Notes: a model not told the origin generated them from the letters alone. DNA of 64,000 nt from Humibacillus sp. DSM 29435 (GCF_001758225.1 NZ_MAST01000053.1:62001-126000), one strand, 5' to 3'; shown: positions 42,338-51,932, counted from the first letter of the stretch. Made by a program: numbers and translations.

Positions 42338-43183
42338 GTGAGCAGCAGCACGCGAGTGTGGGTCAACGGCGATCTTGTCGACCCCGTCGGGCCGTCGGTG
42401 TCCGCCCTCGACCACGGAGTCACCGTGGGAGACGGCGTGTTCGAGACCGTGAAGATCGTCGCCGGTGAGCCGTTCGCCCTGACCCGCCACCAGCACCGAC
42501 TCATGCGTTCGGCTCGCGGCCTCGGCCTGCCCGACCCCGACCTGGAGGTCATCGGCAAGGGGGTCGCCGCCGTTCTCGATGGCCCCGTGATCGACTTTGG
42601 ACGGTTGCGCTTCAGCGTCACCGGGGGAGTGGGCCCCTTGGGCTCCGACCGCGACGATGCTGCCCTGACCTACATCGTGCTCGCGGCGCCGGTGCCCCGC
42701 CCGCCGGCATCCGGCAAGGTCACGGTCGTGCCGTTCACCCGTAACGAACGCTCCGCCGTGGTTGGGCTCAAGACCACCTCGTACGCCGAGAACGTCGTCG
42801 CCCTGGCCCGTGCACGGGAGGTCGGCGCCGTCGAGGCGGTGTTCGCCAACACTCGTGACGAGCTGTGCGAGTGCACCGGAAGCAACATCTTCGTCGTCGT
42901 GGGTGGTGAGGTGTGCACCCCACCGCTCGACTCGGGCGCGCTGGCGGGCATCACCCGTGAGCTGACCATCGAGTGGGCCGAGCATCATGGCATCCACGTG
43001 CGGCAGGCGGCCCTGCCGATCGAGGTGCTCGGTCGGGCCGACGAGGTGTTCATCACCAGCACGACGAAGGACATCCTGCCCGTGCATGCGGTCGACGATC
43101 GTGAGCTCACGGCCCCCGGGCCGGTGACCGCCCGTCTCCAAGACATCTTTAGCCGCGAGGCCGACCGGAGGCTTGACCCGTGA
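42338..43183 (+). CDS. pabC: Class IV aminotransferase-fold aminodeoxychorismate lyase (PabC-like)
   Basis: The product is 281 aa from GTG 42338, chosen for the upstream GGGGAGG site; ATG 42308 is an alternative. Signatures are LDHGVTVGDGVFETVKIV, the Schiff-base Lys in LKTTSYAENVVALAR, and EVFITSTTKDILPVHAVD. The class IV fold covers D-amino-acid and branched-chain transaminases too; adjacency to pabB favours PabC. It ends with a GTGA overlap into the next gene. Confidence 0.8.
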   Translation: MSSSTRVWVNGDLVDPVGPSVSALDHGVTVGDGVFETVKIVAGEPFALTRHQHRLMRSARGLGLPDPDLEVIGKGVAAVLDGPVIDFGRLRFSVTGGVGPLGSDRDDAALTYIVLAAPVPRPPASGKVTVVPFTRNERSAVVGLKTTSYAENVVALARAREVGAVEAVFANTRDELCECTGSNIFVVVGGEVCTPPLDSGALAGITRELTIEWAEHHGIHVRQAALPIEVLGRADEVFITSTTKDILPVHAVDDRELTAPGPVTARLQDIFSREADRRLDP

Positions 43184-43644
43184 GCGAGGAACCGCAGCAG
43201 ACGACGGTCGACTACAGCGACCGCAACCACACCCTTGACGCCGACGAGGACCGCTGGGCCTGGCGGGCGAAGCTGCGCCGCAACCCGGCCACCCATTTCG
43301 CTTACCGCGCCACGGTCGGGGTGGTCGGCGGCATCGTCACCGTGGCCGGCCTCATCATGGTGCCGGCCCCCGGGCCCGGCTGGCTCGTCGTGTTCTTCGG
43401 ACTCGTCATCCTCGGCAGCGAGTTCGAGTTCGCCCAGCGTGTGCTCGACTTCGCGCGCAAACAGGTCGGTCGCTGGAACGACTGGGTCATGGCCCAGCCC
43501 ATCTGGGTGCGGGGCCTGGTGGCGCTCGCGACGCTGGCGCTCGTCTGGGCGTTGTTCTGGGCCTACTTCGCCTGGCAGGGCGTGCCCGAGCTGGTGCCCG
43601 ACTGGATCCAGGGACCCCTCGAGCAGCTGCCCGGGATCGACTGA
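43180..43644 (+). CDS. TIGR02611-like membrane protein with PGPGW motif
   Basis: The product is 154 aa from GTG 43180, overlapping the pabC stop by four bases. Two adjacent helices (about 50-90) contain VPAPGPGWLVVFFGLVILGSEFEFA, the PGPGW hallmark, and a third helix lies near 110-132. The N-terminus is acidic/polar. The function of the family is unknown. It is the last gene before the tRNA-Val and the accessory region. Confidence 0.85.
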   Translation: MSEEPQQTTVDYSDRNHTLDADEDRWAWRAKLRRNPATHFAYRATVGVVGGIVTVAGLIMVPAPGPGWLVVFFGLVILGSEFEFAQRVLDFARKQVGRWNDWVMAQPIWVRGLVALATLALVWALFWAYFAWQGVPELVPDWIQGPLEQLPGID

Positions 43645-43745
43645 CCCGAACGGTTCCGGCGGGTGACGGCGGTGGTCGATTACCAACGGCCGCGCTCAAC
43701 CGGCTATTGTTCCCCCGTCGCCCGAGGATGGTTCTCGGGGCGCCT

Positions 43746-43819
43746 GGACGTGTAGCTCAGTTGGTTAGAGCGTTCGCTTCACACGCGAGAGGTCATGGGT
43801 TCGAGTCCCTTCACGTCCA
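43746..43819 (+). tRNA. tRNA-Val (anticodon CAC)
   Basis: A 74-base tRNA with acceptor stem GGACGTG/CACGTCC, anticodon stem TTCGC/GCGAG around TT-CAC-AC, T-loop TTCGAGT and discriminator A, with CCA encoded at 43820-43822. Accessory genes begin immediately after it, so its 3' end is a possible integration site. Confidence 0.96.
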
Positions 43820-43984
43820 CCACTCCTGAACTGTTCCTGAACTGCTGAAACGCCGGCGGACGTGGCCTTGCATGAGGGCGTCGTGGCGGATCCGTATCGG
43901 ATGGCGCGGACGGACCAGCCGCCCGCGGAACCGTACCTCCGGAACTCTCATGGCGCTCTGAGACCCGAGTGGGAAAAGTCGGTT

Positions 43985-44275
43985 GCGCGTGCGCCCTCGG
44001 CGCAACGTCTCGACCCAGCTCGACGCTCGGACCGTCCCCCTCGCCTACCTCCGCGAACGCAAGCGTCTCGCCCGACTTCGCCAGTACGGTGGGCAGGCTG
44101 TCAACGAAGACGCTGGCTCGGGCGATTGTCTCGCCATCGACCGCTCGACCGTCCGGCCCGGGGCGTGCGCCCACCACGTTGAGGTACTGACCCGGTGCAG
44201 CCACGCTCCCCGCACTAGCGGCTCGACAGACGGCGTCCGAGTGCAGACCACCTCGGACGCTTCGACGGCTGCCGG
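43985..44275 (-). pseudogene. Ornithine cyclodeaminase-family remnant, internal part
   Basis: Read on the minus strand from about 44275, two frames encode EVVCTRTPSVEPLVRGAWLH and then GQYLNVVGARPGPDGRAVDGETIARASVFVDSLPTVLAKSGETL. These align without ambiguity to residues about 195-255 of the intact gene at 57245-58231. A frameshift separates the two blocks and no start or NAD-binding half remains. Confidence 0.85.
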
Positions 44276-44349
44276 CTGGCCACCCGTTGCTTGCACGGTT
44301 TGACCTCAGCGCGCTCATCGTCAGAACTGCGCCGGGGACGCAGAGTCCA

Positions 44350-44470
44350 GACGTGATCACACTGTACGATCCTGTCGGGCTGGGGCTTCAAGACTTGGCA
44401 ATCGGCGCGTCTGCTCTACGATTCAGCCCTTGACCTAGGAGTTGGAATGCGTGTCGCCCTCAGTGACTGA
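44350..44470 (+). pseudogene. Ornithine cyclodeaminase-family remnant, C-terminal part, opposite strand
   Basis: On the plus strand the sequence encodes DVITLYDPVGLGLQDLAIG and, after a one-base insertion relative to 58100-58231, the terminal VGMRV.LSD and stop. It continues the remnant on the minus strand (43985-44275) but in opposite orientation, so the ancestral gene has been broken by an inversion. Its 3' end supplies the AGGAG before the GntR gene. Confidence 0.82.
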
Positions 44471-45128
44471 ACCACCCGCTCCTCCCTCCATGTCCGAGCA
44501 CGCCTATCTGGGTATTCGTGAAGGCGTGATCTCGGGTCGATTCGGCCCAGGACAGCGACTGCGTGAACGTGACCTGTCAGTCGAGCTCAGCGTGTCCCGT
44601 ATCCCGGTGCGGGAGGCGCTCGGACGGTTGGAGGCCGAAGGATTCGTAGTGACCCGACCCCGACGGGGCGCACTCGTGCGGCAGCTCACGCTCAAGGATA
44701 TGGATGAGCTCTTCGACTTACGCCTAAGTCTCGAGGTGCTGGCCGCGAGGCAAGCAGCAACAAGGGTTATGGCGGGGGCGGATGTGGACGCGCTGAATGC
44801 TCAACTGCTCAACGCCGACGAAGCTACGATCAGCGGAGACGAACGAAGAATTCGTGAAGCCAACACTGCCCTGCACGCAGAGATTGTCACTTTGTCGGGT
44901 AACAGCATGTTGGCCGAGGTGATGGTACCTATTGTAGGTAGACTCATGTGGCTGTTTGCGCTCACAAAGGACAGGGACCCTGAAGAGCAGTGCCGGGAGC
45001 ATCACGGCCTTTGCAAGGCCATCCAGGAGGGAAACCCGGAACTCGCAGCTGCCCTCGCGTATTCCCATATAGAGCTCGGACGCGAACCGTCACTTCGTGC
45101 GCTAGGCGGCATCCTTCTCAGCGAATAG
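44451..45128 (+). CDS. GntR/FCD family transcriptional regulator, accessory region
   Basis: The product is 225 aa from GTG 44451 with AGGAG at 44437-44441; ATG 44490 is an alternative. The winged helix is HAYLGIREGVISGRFGPGQRLRERDLSVELSVSRIPVREALGRLEAEGFV, followed by an FCD domain with LHAEIVTLSGNSMLAEVMV and EHHGLCKAIQEGNPELA. Codon use is visibly less GC-rich than the flanking housekeeping genes. It may control the downstream transporter via the paired GTATAC sites at 47145-47174 (inference). Confidence 0.88.
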   Translation: MSPSVTEPPAPPSMSEHAYLGIREGVISGRFGPGQRLRERDLSVELSVSRIPVREALGRLEAEGFVVTRPRRGALVRQLTLKDMDELFDLRLSLEVLAARQAATRVMAGADVDALNAQLLNADEATISGDERRIREANTALHAEIVTLSGNSMLAEVMVPIVGRLMWLFALTKDRDPEEQCREHHGLCKAIQEGNPELAAALAYSHIELGREPSLRALGGILLSE

Positions 45129-45571
45129 CCAGGTTGGTCCCGGATCGGTCTTTCTAGCGGCGCTGCCTAAATTTCCGCCCACCCACGGCGTGGGTCGAAC
45201 GCACCCGCAACGGGTGGGGGACACAGCGGCGTGGGCGGTGGCGCAGTCCCCAGCCCGGAGCGTGCGAACGTACGGGTCGGGGACGACGAGCGGAGTTGCG
45301 CCCGGTGGCGGCGCAGAAGCGCTGTCTCGAGAATCGCCCTAACCCGCCAGAGCGACACGGGCACCGACAACCACCATCCTCGTGGCCGTGACAACAAGGC
45401 GCTCCATGAGCACATCATCGCCAAGGTGCTGCACGACGCGCCGCGAATCGGCTCGATCTGCGGCACGAGCGGGTGCTATTTCGTGGCCGCCGGCGAGAGG
45501 AGCATTGCCCCCGCTCGACGAGGATTTCTTGCTGTTCGCGGATCGCCAGGGGGGTCTGGCATTCTTCACGC
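45129..45571. other. Gene-free stretch after the GntR gene
   Basis: No convincing gene is present. A small palindrome ACCCACGGCGTGGGT occurs at about 45181-45195. A short frame near 45400 reads NKALHEHIIAKVLHDAPRIGSICGTSGC, which looks protein-like but has no start and is not recognised; it may be a remnant. Confidence 0.5.
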
Positions 45572-45985
45572 GTGGGACACAGTCTTGTTCGCGGGTCGCG
45601 ATTGACGACAGTGGTGATCGCTGTCGGGGTGCTGAGCGCCTGCAGCAGCCCGGGCGTCAAGCTACCCGATCGCGCCGATCACACGATCCAGCGCGAGGAG
45701 GCGCGGTTGGCCGCCGTCATCGGTGCTCAAACGCCCACCATCCTCGGAGCGCTCGGCACCTGTTCCGTGCGTCTCCTACGGCAGGACGCAACCGCGTCCT
45801 TTGTGTGGGCTGAGTGCGGCACAGGCCCTCCCATCAACTCCGGCGTCAGCGCCCCGATGCGAGTGATCGGATCCGATGTGACCGTCCCGCGCGATGGGAC
45901 TCAGTACACGAAGGACATCCACACCCTGTTCCCCGACGACCTCGCCGAGATCATCGAAGAGCAGGACGACACGATTCGCCCGTGA
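45572..45985 (+). CDS. Putative lipoprotein
   Basis: The product is 137 aa from GTG 45572. The N-terminus VGHSLVRGSRLTTVVIAVGVLSACSS has basic residues, a hydrophobic core and the lipobox LSAC. The mature part is acidic and ends TLFPDDLAEIIEEQDDTIRP; Cys in LGTCSVRLL and AECGTG could form a disulfide. No family is recognised. Orphan in the accessory region. Confidence 0.6.
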   Translation: MGHSLVRGSRLTTVVIAVGVLSACSSPGVKLPDRADHTIQREEARLAAVIGAQTPTILGALGTCSVRLLRQDATASFVWAECGTGPPINSGVSAPMRVIGSDVTVPRDGTQYTKDIHTLFPDDLAEIIEEQDDTIRP

Positions 45986-47144
45986 CACCGGGCTCTTCAC
46001 AATACAGGGTGCAGTCGGGGTCTGAATCCGCCGGTCTGGATCAGCGATCGCGACCTTCTTGGGCCGTGGCCGTCGTTGACCTTGAGAGAGGTCCGCTCTA
46101 ACGTCAGTGCTGTTCGGGCTGGAGCACGAGTTCGCCGCAACATCGGCGTGCACCACCGCGAGCTCGGCGTTCACCTCGACGGCCACCGCGTTCAACACGG
46201 TCAGGGCCTGAAGGACGCTCGGAGGCGTTGCTATCCCGCTCACCGGGAAGTTTGCAACGGCGCGCGCTGGCTGGGCGCCACAGAGTGCCGCGCCGGGCAC
46301 CGAGACCTCGCCCATCGAGTCAGGTTCGGTGAAGAACTCGGGCTGCCCGGAAGCTGTCTCGTCGTCAGTCTCAGCGTCCATCGTGCCCGCCTCGCCAGGG
46401 GGCAGCTGGACCGCTGGTATACATTTCGGGTCGGAAGAAGTGGGCAGGGACCAAGAAAGCCCCGCAGTTTCGGATGACGATGCGCTGAGGCTAGTACTCG
46501 CAAGCCAGGCCCAAGGGCTTCGCGCCGCCGTCGTACTCGAGCGGAGGGGGGCGATTCGCTGGGGCCGACTGGTGCCTGAGACAGGTTTCTGGTGCTCACC
46601 CTCGGGTGGTTCGAGGTGTCATGCTCACACCGTTCGCGAGACCGTGCTCAGTTGCAGGCAGGAAGGCGAATCGAGGACTTTCAGTGTCGCAGCGGGGCGG
46701 TCAGTGCCATCGTCCAGCGGAGGCCGTCGACCCTTCCCCATTTGAGAATGGTCCGCGGGCACTGGTGGTCCGAGGGGTAGCTCACGAGCGTAGAGCGACG
46801 CTGGCTCACGGTCACGGAGCGGCAGGTGCGGGCCGGCGATGCCGAATGTCTGCATCCGCGCCGATGTCGCCTTCGACTCCGGGTTGGTCACGGCACCAGG
46901 GATCGATCTGCTCGTTAGCCACCAACCCACTCGGGGACATCTGAGCACCTGCTCCGGGCTACCCACGATGGCAGGTGGGTCGAGGGCGACCTCGACCATC
47001 GCCCCAGTGAGACGGGCACCGCACGTCGCCGAAGTGCGCCTCGGACTCACTTTCGCAGGGCCGAAGTCAAAATCGATGTCGATGCGCGATCGCCCTCAGC
47101 TTGATTCCGATTCGGTAACGAACCCCGGTGACGCACGTCATCGG
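45986..47144. other. Gene-poor accessory stretch
   Basis: About 1.2 kb has only low-quality overlapping frames on both strands with mixed composition. A minus-strand frame at about 46380-46100 reads SVLQALTVLNAVAVEVNAELAVVHADVAA, faintly like a DUF222/HNH N-terminus, but no continuous gene follows. I read it as decayed sequence. Confidence 0.45.
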
Positions 47145-47174
47145 GTATACCAAACGAAAAATTCTTGTATACAG
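47145..47174. promoter_or_regulatory. Paired GTATAC palindromes upstream of the amino-acid ABC operon
   Basis: GTATAC occurs at 47145-47150 and again within TTGTATACAG at 47165-47174, centres 22 bases apart (two helical turns). They lie 60-90 bases before the binding-protein start. TTGTATACAA-like palindromes are classical FCD-GntR operators, which suggests control by the regulator at 44451-45128. Confidence 0.6.
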
Positions 47175-47233
47175 GACACCTGTTGCAGTCTTAGCGGCGT
47201 GACGTACCACGCCCCTCCTAGTAGAGGAACCAT

Positions 47234-48127
47234 ATGTCTCATCAACGCCTAGCCCTCATCGTCGCGGCGCTCGGTTCACTTCTCCTCACCTCGTGTGGTG
47301 CGGTCGTCCAGAAAGACGCTCCCGCCGCGGCCGGGGCGACCGCGACGTCGACGGCCAAGTTCCACGCCCTGCTGCCTGATGCGATCAAGACCAGTGGCAC
47401 GATCCGTGCCGCTTCCGGCGGCACGTACGCGCCCATGCACTACTTCGACATTGACGGAAAGACGATCATCGGGGTCGAGCGTGACCTCGCTGACGCCCTC
47501 GAGAAGCGCCTGGGCGTCAAGATCGAGCTCGTGTCGACGAACTTCGACGGCATCCTCGCCGGTCTGGAGGCCAACCGGTTCGACACGGCACTGGTCACGA
47601 TGGGCGACTACGAGAAGCGTCGCACCAAGATGGACTTCGTCGACTACGGGCAGACGGGTACGGGCATCAGCGTTGCCGGCGGGAACCCCCTGGGGATCAA
47701 GACCATGGATGACCTCTGCGGCAAGCGGGTCACCGCCGTTCGGGGCTACTCCTACGAAGCCGACCTCAAGGCGCAGTCGACCAAGTGCACCGAGGCGGGC
47801 AAGGCCGCCGTCAATGTGCTCGTGTTCACCGACGACGCCACGGCGAACAATGCGATCGTCACCGGTCGCAGCGACGCCCAGCTCGGAGATGCTGTCGTGA
47901 TCGCCTACGCCGCCCAGAAGTCAAAGGGCAAGGTTGTGATGCTCGAGCAGCAGCTGCAGCCCTCGGTCATCGGGATGCCGGTGCTGAAGACGAACCCCGC
48001 CCTGCGCGACGCCTTGCAGAAGGCTCTGCAGGATGTCATGGACTCTGGTGACTACCAGCCGATCTGGAAGAAGTGGAACCTGCCGTCGAGCGCAATCGAC
48101 AAGGCCATGATCAATGCCAACCCGTGA
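47234..48127 (+). CDS. Polar amino acid-type ABC substrate-binding lipoprotein
   Basis: The product is 297 aa. The signal is HQRLALIVAALGSLLLTSCG with lipobox LTSC. The mature chain follows SBP_bac_3: TSGTIRAASGGTYAPMHYFDIDGKTIIGVERDLADALEKRLGVKIELV, GKRVTAVRGYSYEADLK and TNPALRDALQKALQDVMDSGDYQPIWKKWN. It is extracytoplasmic. The downstream permease overlaps by 14 bases. The ligand is probably an amino acid or similar small zwitterion. Confidence 0.93.
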   Translation: MSHQRLALIVAALGSLLLTSCGAVVQKDAPAAAGATATSTAKFHALLPDAIKTSGTIRAASGGTYAPMHYFDIDGKTIIGVERDLADALEKRLGVKIELVSTNFDGILAGLEANRFDTALVTMGDYEKRRTKMDFVDYGQTGTGISVAGGNPLGIKTMDDLCGKRVTAVRGYSYEADLKAQSTKCTEAGKAAVNVLVFTDDATANNAIVTGRSDAQLGDAVVIAYAAQKSKGKVVMLEQQLQPSVIGMPVLKTNPALRDALQKALQDVMDSGDYQPIWKKWNLPSSAIDKAMINANP

Positions 48128-49049
48128 GTCTCAGGCTCCATCCCCGTCGCTGACGACCGGGATGGAGCCTGAGAACGCCATCCCGGTTCGGCACCCCGGT
48201 CGATGGGCCGCCGCTGTAGCGGTGGCCGTCATGTCGGCGATGCTCTGGAACGCCACCGTCAACAACCCGCGCATGGAGTGGGCGATTGTGGGGCAGTACC
48301 TCTTCGACCCGCAGATCCTGGCGGGGCTGCGGATGACACTGCTGCTCACCGTGCTCGCCATGGCCGTCGGGCTGGTGCTGGGCACGGTTGTGGCCGTCAT
48401 GCGCATGTCGGAGAACCCGCTCGTGCGCACTGCGGCCCAGCTCTACGTGTGGCTCTTTCGTAGCACCCCCCTGATCGTGCAGCTGCTCTTCTGGTTCTAC
48501 CTGGCTGCGGTCATGCCGACTCTCGGACTCGGCATCCCCTTCGGCCCGGAGTGGATCACCTTCGACACGAGTCTGCTGATCTCCCAGATCACGGCTGCGG
48601 TGCTCGGGCTCGGCCTCTGCGAGGCGGCCTACACGGCGGAGATCGTTCGCGCCGGCATCCTGAGTGTCTCGAAAGGACAGTTCGAGGCGGGGGAGGCCCT
48701 GGGTATGAGTCCCCGACGGGTGCTCGCCCGCATCGTGCTGCCCCAGGCCATGCGGGTCATCGTGCCGCCGATCGGCAACTCGACGATCAGCATGCTCAAG
48801 ACCACCGCACTGGTGCTCGTCATCGCGCTGCCCGACCTGTTGACGGCAGCTCAGGCCATCTACAGCCAGAACCTCGCTCAGATCCCGCTGCTGACGGTCG
48901 CTACTGCGTGGTACGTCTTCATCGTCACGGTACTGACGCTGGTGCAGAACCGCATCGAGAGGAAGTTCTCGGCCGGGGTCGCGGGAGTCACCCGAAGCAG
49001 GGTTCGGCGGCGCACCCTGACCGCCGCGCTGTCTGGAGGTTTCAGATGA
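48114..49049 (+). CDS. Polar amino acid-type ABC permease
   Basis: The product is 311 aa. After a variable N-terminus it has helices and the HisMQ-type core [51 protein letters not shown], and coupling loop [41 protein letters not shown]. It is a single permease gene, so it probably works as a homodimer. Its stop overlaps the ATPase start (ATGA). Confidence 0.92.
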   Translation: MPTRESQAPSPSLTTGMEPENAIPVRHPGRWAAAVAVAVMSAMLWNATVNNPRMEWAIVGQYLFDPQILAGLRMTLLLTVLAMAVGLVLGTVVAVMRMSENPLVRTAAQLYVWLFRSTPLIVQLLFWFYLAAVMPTLGLGIPFGPEWITFDTSLLISQITAAVLGLGLCEAAYTAEIVRAGILSVSKGQFEAGEALGMSPRRVLARIVLPQAMRVIVPPIGNSTISMLKTTALVLVIALPDLLTAAQAIYSQNLAQIPLLTVATAWYVFIVTVLTLVQNRIERKFSAGVAGVTRSRVRRRTLTAALSGGFR

Positions 49050-49825
49050 GCGACACCGACACCGGCAACCACGCCGTGCGTCTCGAGGCAGTGCACAAGA
49101 GGTTCGGCGACGTTGAGGTGCTGCGCGGCGTCGACCTGACCATCTCGCGGGGCAGCGTCGCCTGCGTGATCGGCCCCTCCGGCTCCGGCAAGAGCACTCT
49201 GTTGCGATGCATCAACCAGCTCGAGACGATCCAACGCGGTCGGCTCTGGGTCGGGGGCGAGCTGGTCGGCGTGCGCGAACGGCAGGGCCGCCTCTACCGG
49301 CTCCCCCCGAAGCTCGTCGCGCGACAGCGGCTGCGATGCGGGATGGTCTTCCAGAACTTCAACCTGTTCGCCCACATGACCGCACTCGAGAACGTCATGG
49401 AGGCTCCGGTCGGCGTCAAGAAGGTGCCGAAGACCGAGGCCCTCGCCCTGTCGCGTGACCTCCTGGGCAAGGTCGGCCTGGCCAAGCACGCCGACAAGTA
49501 CCCCTCCCAGCTCTCTGGTGGTCAGCAGCAACGCGTGGCCATCGCCAGGGCCTTGGCCATGTCGCCCGAGATCATGCTGTTCGACGAGCCGACCAGTGCC
49601 CTCGATCCCGAGCTGGTGGGGGAGGTGCTGGAAGTCATGAGGGCCCTCGCGGCCGACGGCATGACAATGGTGGTCGTCACGCATGAGATCGGCTTCGCGC
49701 GAGATGTCGCCGACACTGTGCACTTCATGGACGAAGGGGTCGTCGTCGAGGAGGGCCCCGCGCGGTCGCTGCTCGCTGATCCGCGTCACCAGCGCACCAA
49801 GACGTTCCTCTCTCACTTGCGCTGA
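49046..49825 (+). CDS. Polar amino acid-type ABC transporter ATPase
   Basis: The product is 259 aa from ATG 49046. Walker A is [12 protein letters not shown], the Q-loop segment is [23 protein letters not shown], signature [15 protein letters not shown], Walker [15 protein letters not shown] and H-loop [12 protein letters not shown]. It matches GlnQ/HisP-type ATPases. A 15-residue extra loop ([22 protein letters not shown]) lies between Walker A and the Q-loop. Third gene of the operon. Confidence 0.94.
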   Translation: MSDTDTGNHAVRLEAVHKRFGDVEVLRGVDLTISRGSVACVIGPSGSGKSTLLRCINQLETIQRGRLWVGGELVGVRERQGRLYRLPPKLVARQRLRCGMVFQNFNLFAHMTALENVMEAPVGVKKVPKTEALALSRDLLGKVGLAKHADKYPSQLSGGQQQRVAIARALAMSPEIMLFDEPTSALDPELVGEVLEVMRALAADGMTMVVVTHEIGFARDVADTVHFMDEGVVVEEGPARSLLADPRHQRTKTFLSHLR

Positions 49826-49867
49826 CCTTGAACCCCACCCGAACAGGAACACGAAGGCGGACACACC

Positions 49868-51115
49868 GTGCACGACATTGATCTCATCAGGGGCGCCCGG
49901 CTCTGGAGCCGACACCCCGACGAGCCTCTCGTAGACGTGAAGATCGTCGACGGGCGCATCGGCGGCATATCCCCCACTGCTGCGCAGGCTGCCCCACCGG
50001 CTTCGGGTCTGGTCTGCCTCGAGGCGGGTGGGCGAGTGCTGGTGCCGAGCCTGGCCGCCGTGCACGAGCATTTCGACTCGAGCGGTCTGGGTGCCGCTTT
50101 TCGACCCCACACGGCCGGTGACAGCCTTGAAGAGCTGATCGCCGACTCACGAGGGGTGTGGCGAGAGTCTTCGGTGCCGCTCATCGACCGGGTGCGTATC
50201 GCCGCCGTGCGCACCATCGCCTCTGGTGCCACGGCGATCCGGTCACACGTACAGATCGACACCGAGTGCCGCCTGGAGCGATTCGAGGCCATGGCTACGG
50301 TGCGTGACGAGCTGGCCGGGGTGGTCTCGTTCGAGATCGTGGCCTTCCCCCAGTGCGGCTACCTCCAGGACCCCGGCAGTGAGCAGCTGGTCGACGAAGC
50401 GCTCGCCGCTGGAGCCGACCTGGTCGGCGGTATCGACCCCTGTGGGCTTGAGCGAGACGCCAGAGCGCACCTCGATATCGTCTTCGGCCTGGCCCAGAAG
50501 CACCACGTCGGAGTTGACCTGCACCTGCACGAGCGCGGACCACTCGGAGAGTTCACGCTCGAGCTGGTGTGTGACCGGGTGACAGCGCTCGGTATGCAGG
50601 GGCTGGTCACCATCTCTCACGCCTTCGCCCTCGCCACCCTCGAACCCCGACCGCTCCAGCGACTGCTCGGCCGGTTGGCCGAAGCGGACATCGCGGTCAC
50701 GACGATTGCCCCGATGGAGACGGCGCCGCTCCCGCACGCGCTGCTGCGCGAGACCGGCATCCGCTGCGGTCTGGGTCAGGACGGCATGCGGGACGGGTGG
50801 TCGCCGTGGGGCGACGGTGACCTGTTGCGACGCACGCGGCAGCTGGCCCTGCGCTCGGCTTGGTCCCACGATGAGGACATCGAGCTCGCCGTTGACATTG
50901 CGACGCGCGGCGGGCGCGCTGTACTGGACGCGAGCCAACGACCTCGAGTGGCCATGACCGAGGATGCGGTATCCGGTCTGGCCGTGGGCGCGCCGGCAGA
51001 CCTGCTGCTCGTCGAGGGCACCACGGTCACCGAGGCGCTTATGGACTGTGGGCCACAGCGCACTGTCGTTCGCCGTGGCGTGGTGGTAGCCGACGGAGGT
51101 CGTGTGCTGCTCTGA
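49868..51115 (+). CDS. Cytosine deaminase-like amidohydrolase
   Basis: The product is 415 aa from GTG 49868. The metal sites follow the CodA-type pattern: VHEHFD (His66/His68), GVDLHLHERG, ISHAFAL and GQDGMRDGWSPWGDGDLL, which matches the GxDxxxDxWxPxGxGDxL element of cytosine/creatinine/isoguanine-type deaminases. The C-terminal beta sandwich GAPADLLLVEG is typical. It lies 42 bases after an ABC transporter operon. The likely substrate is an aminated N-heterocycle; which one is unknown. Confidence 0.85.
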   Translation: MHDIDLIRGARLWSRHPDEPLVDVKIVDGRIGGISPTAAQAAPPASGLVCLEAGGRVLVPSLAAVHEHFDSSGLGAAFRPHTAGDSLEELIADSRGVWRESSVPLIDRVRIAAVRTIASGATAIRSHVQIDTECRLERFEAMATVRDELAGVVSFEIVAFPQCGYLQDPGSEQLVDEALAAGADLVGGIDPCGLERDARAHLDIVFGLAQKHHVGVDLHLHERGPLGEFTLELVCDRVTALGMQGLVTISHAFALATLEPRPLQRLLGRLAEADIAVTTIAPMETAPLPHALLRETGIRCGLGQDGMRDGWSPWGDGDLLRRTRQLALRSAWSHDEDIELAVDIATRGGRAVLDASQRPRVAMTEDAVSGLAVGAPADLLLVEGTTVTEALMDCGPQRTVVRRGVVVADGGRVLL

Positions 51116-51134
51116 GGCGAGGTGACTCTGATCG

Positions 51135-51269
51135 TCAGCCGAGGTAAAAGTCGACGGCGCCTGCTCCGCAGTTTGAACTTCGGCCGCGGAGCGAATCGTC
51201 CGGAAGCACAAGCAGGGCGAGCCAGACGACGGCGACGCTGATCCAGCGCTCGCGGGGGAGCGTGCTCAC
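51135..51269 (-). CDS. Short hypothetical protein (possible remnant)
   Basis: The frame encodes about 44 aa from GTG 51269 with a hydrophobic segment WISVAVVWLALLVL. It overlaps the previous frame as GTGA, which is an argument for a real operon, but it is short and unrecognised. It may be part of decayed DNA next to the transposase relics. Confidence 0.25.
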   Translation of the reverse strand: MSTLPRERWISVAVVWLALLVLPDDSLRGRSSNCGAGAVDFYLG

Positions 51270-51469
51270 GGAGCAGCTGCAGCGCGCAGAGCAGCTGCAT
51301 GTCTGGGGGTGATGAACTGGATCAGCCCCAACGTCACGAACGCGATGCGGCGGCCGGCCGGCGCGAAACACAGCAGCTGGAGCGCCGTGTCCGGAAGGAC
51401 TTCTCGGGCGGGGACAGCCGGTGGTAGGACCCCGATGACGACGGCTCTCTCGGCGTTGGCGGCCTGCAC
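51266..51469 (-). CDS. 5'-truncated hypothetical protein
   Basis: The frame reads AANAERAVVIGVLPPAVPAREVLPDTALQLLCFAPAGRRIAFVTLGLIQFITPRH and is open back to a TAG near 51543, where it continues as DQEDTGNYQYTADRARRTLEGIAVQ without a good start. The sequence looks protein-like. No family recognised. I read it as a remnant whose beginning is lost. Confidence 0.3.
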   Translation of the reverse strand: MQAANAERAVVIGVLPPAVPAREVLPDTALQLLCFAPAGRRIAFVTLGLIQFITPRHAAALRAAAAP

Positions 51470-51599
51470 GGCGATGCCCTCGAGCGTGCGCCGGGCCCGG
51501 TCGGCCGTGTACTGGTAGTTGCCGGTGTCTTCCTGATCTCGCTAGTGGGCCCAGCCGACCGAGGCTAGGTGAAGACGCGCTCGTCGGGCAGGTCCAAGC

Positions 51600-51932
51600 G
51601 TTCGTGAGCCTTTGGCCCGGGCCGTGGTCACGTACGGCTCCTGGGGATGCCGCCGTTCGCGAAGATCGTGACGTCGAGGGGCCCGGGGGCGGTCGTGAAC
51701 CAGCGGAGCAGGGGATCAACGTGAGCGTCTCTCGTCTTGTTCCCCTCGAACTCCTCAAGCATCAGCACAAACCCCGAATGGTCGGTCAGCAAACCGATTT
51801 GCATGGTCGGCGCCCACGGCCGAGATCCATTGTTGGGAAACGTCCTTCGCGTGCACCGGCAGCCGCCGCTTGATCTCAGGGTAGGCCGGCGCCAGTAGGC
51901 CCGACTCTTCCAGCACCGTAATCGGGTCGAGC
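51600..51932 (-). pseudogene. Possible transposase relic
   Basis: Minus-strand frames read LLTDHSGFVLMLEEFEGNKTRDAHVDPLLRWFTT and then VTIFANGGIPRS, faintly like the central region of IS1634/IS4-type transposases (FEGN... followed by a D-containing strand). It has frameshifts and no start. Low confidence; a profile search would decide. Confidence 0.25.

Noticed and set aside
45776-46381. DUF222/HNH protein on the minus strand
   Set aside because: Only a faint N-terminal resemblance, no HNH site, and its second half is antisense to the putative lipoprotein.
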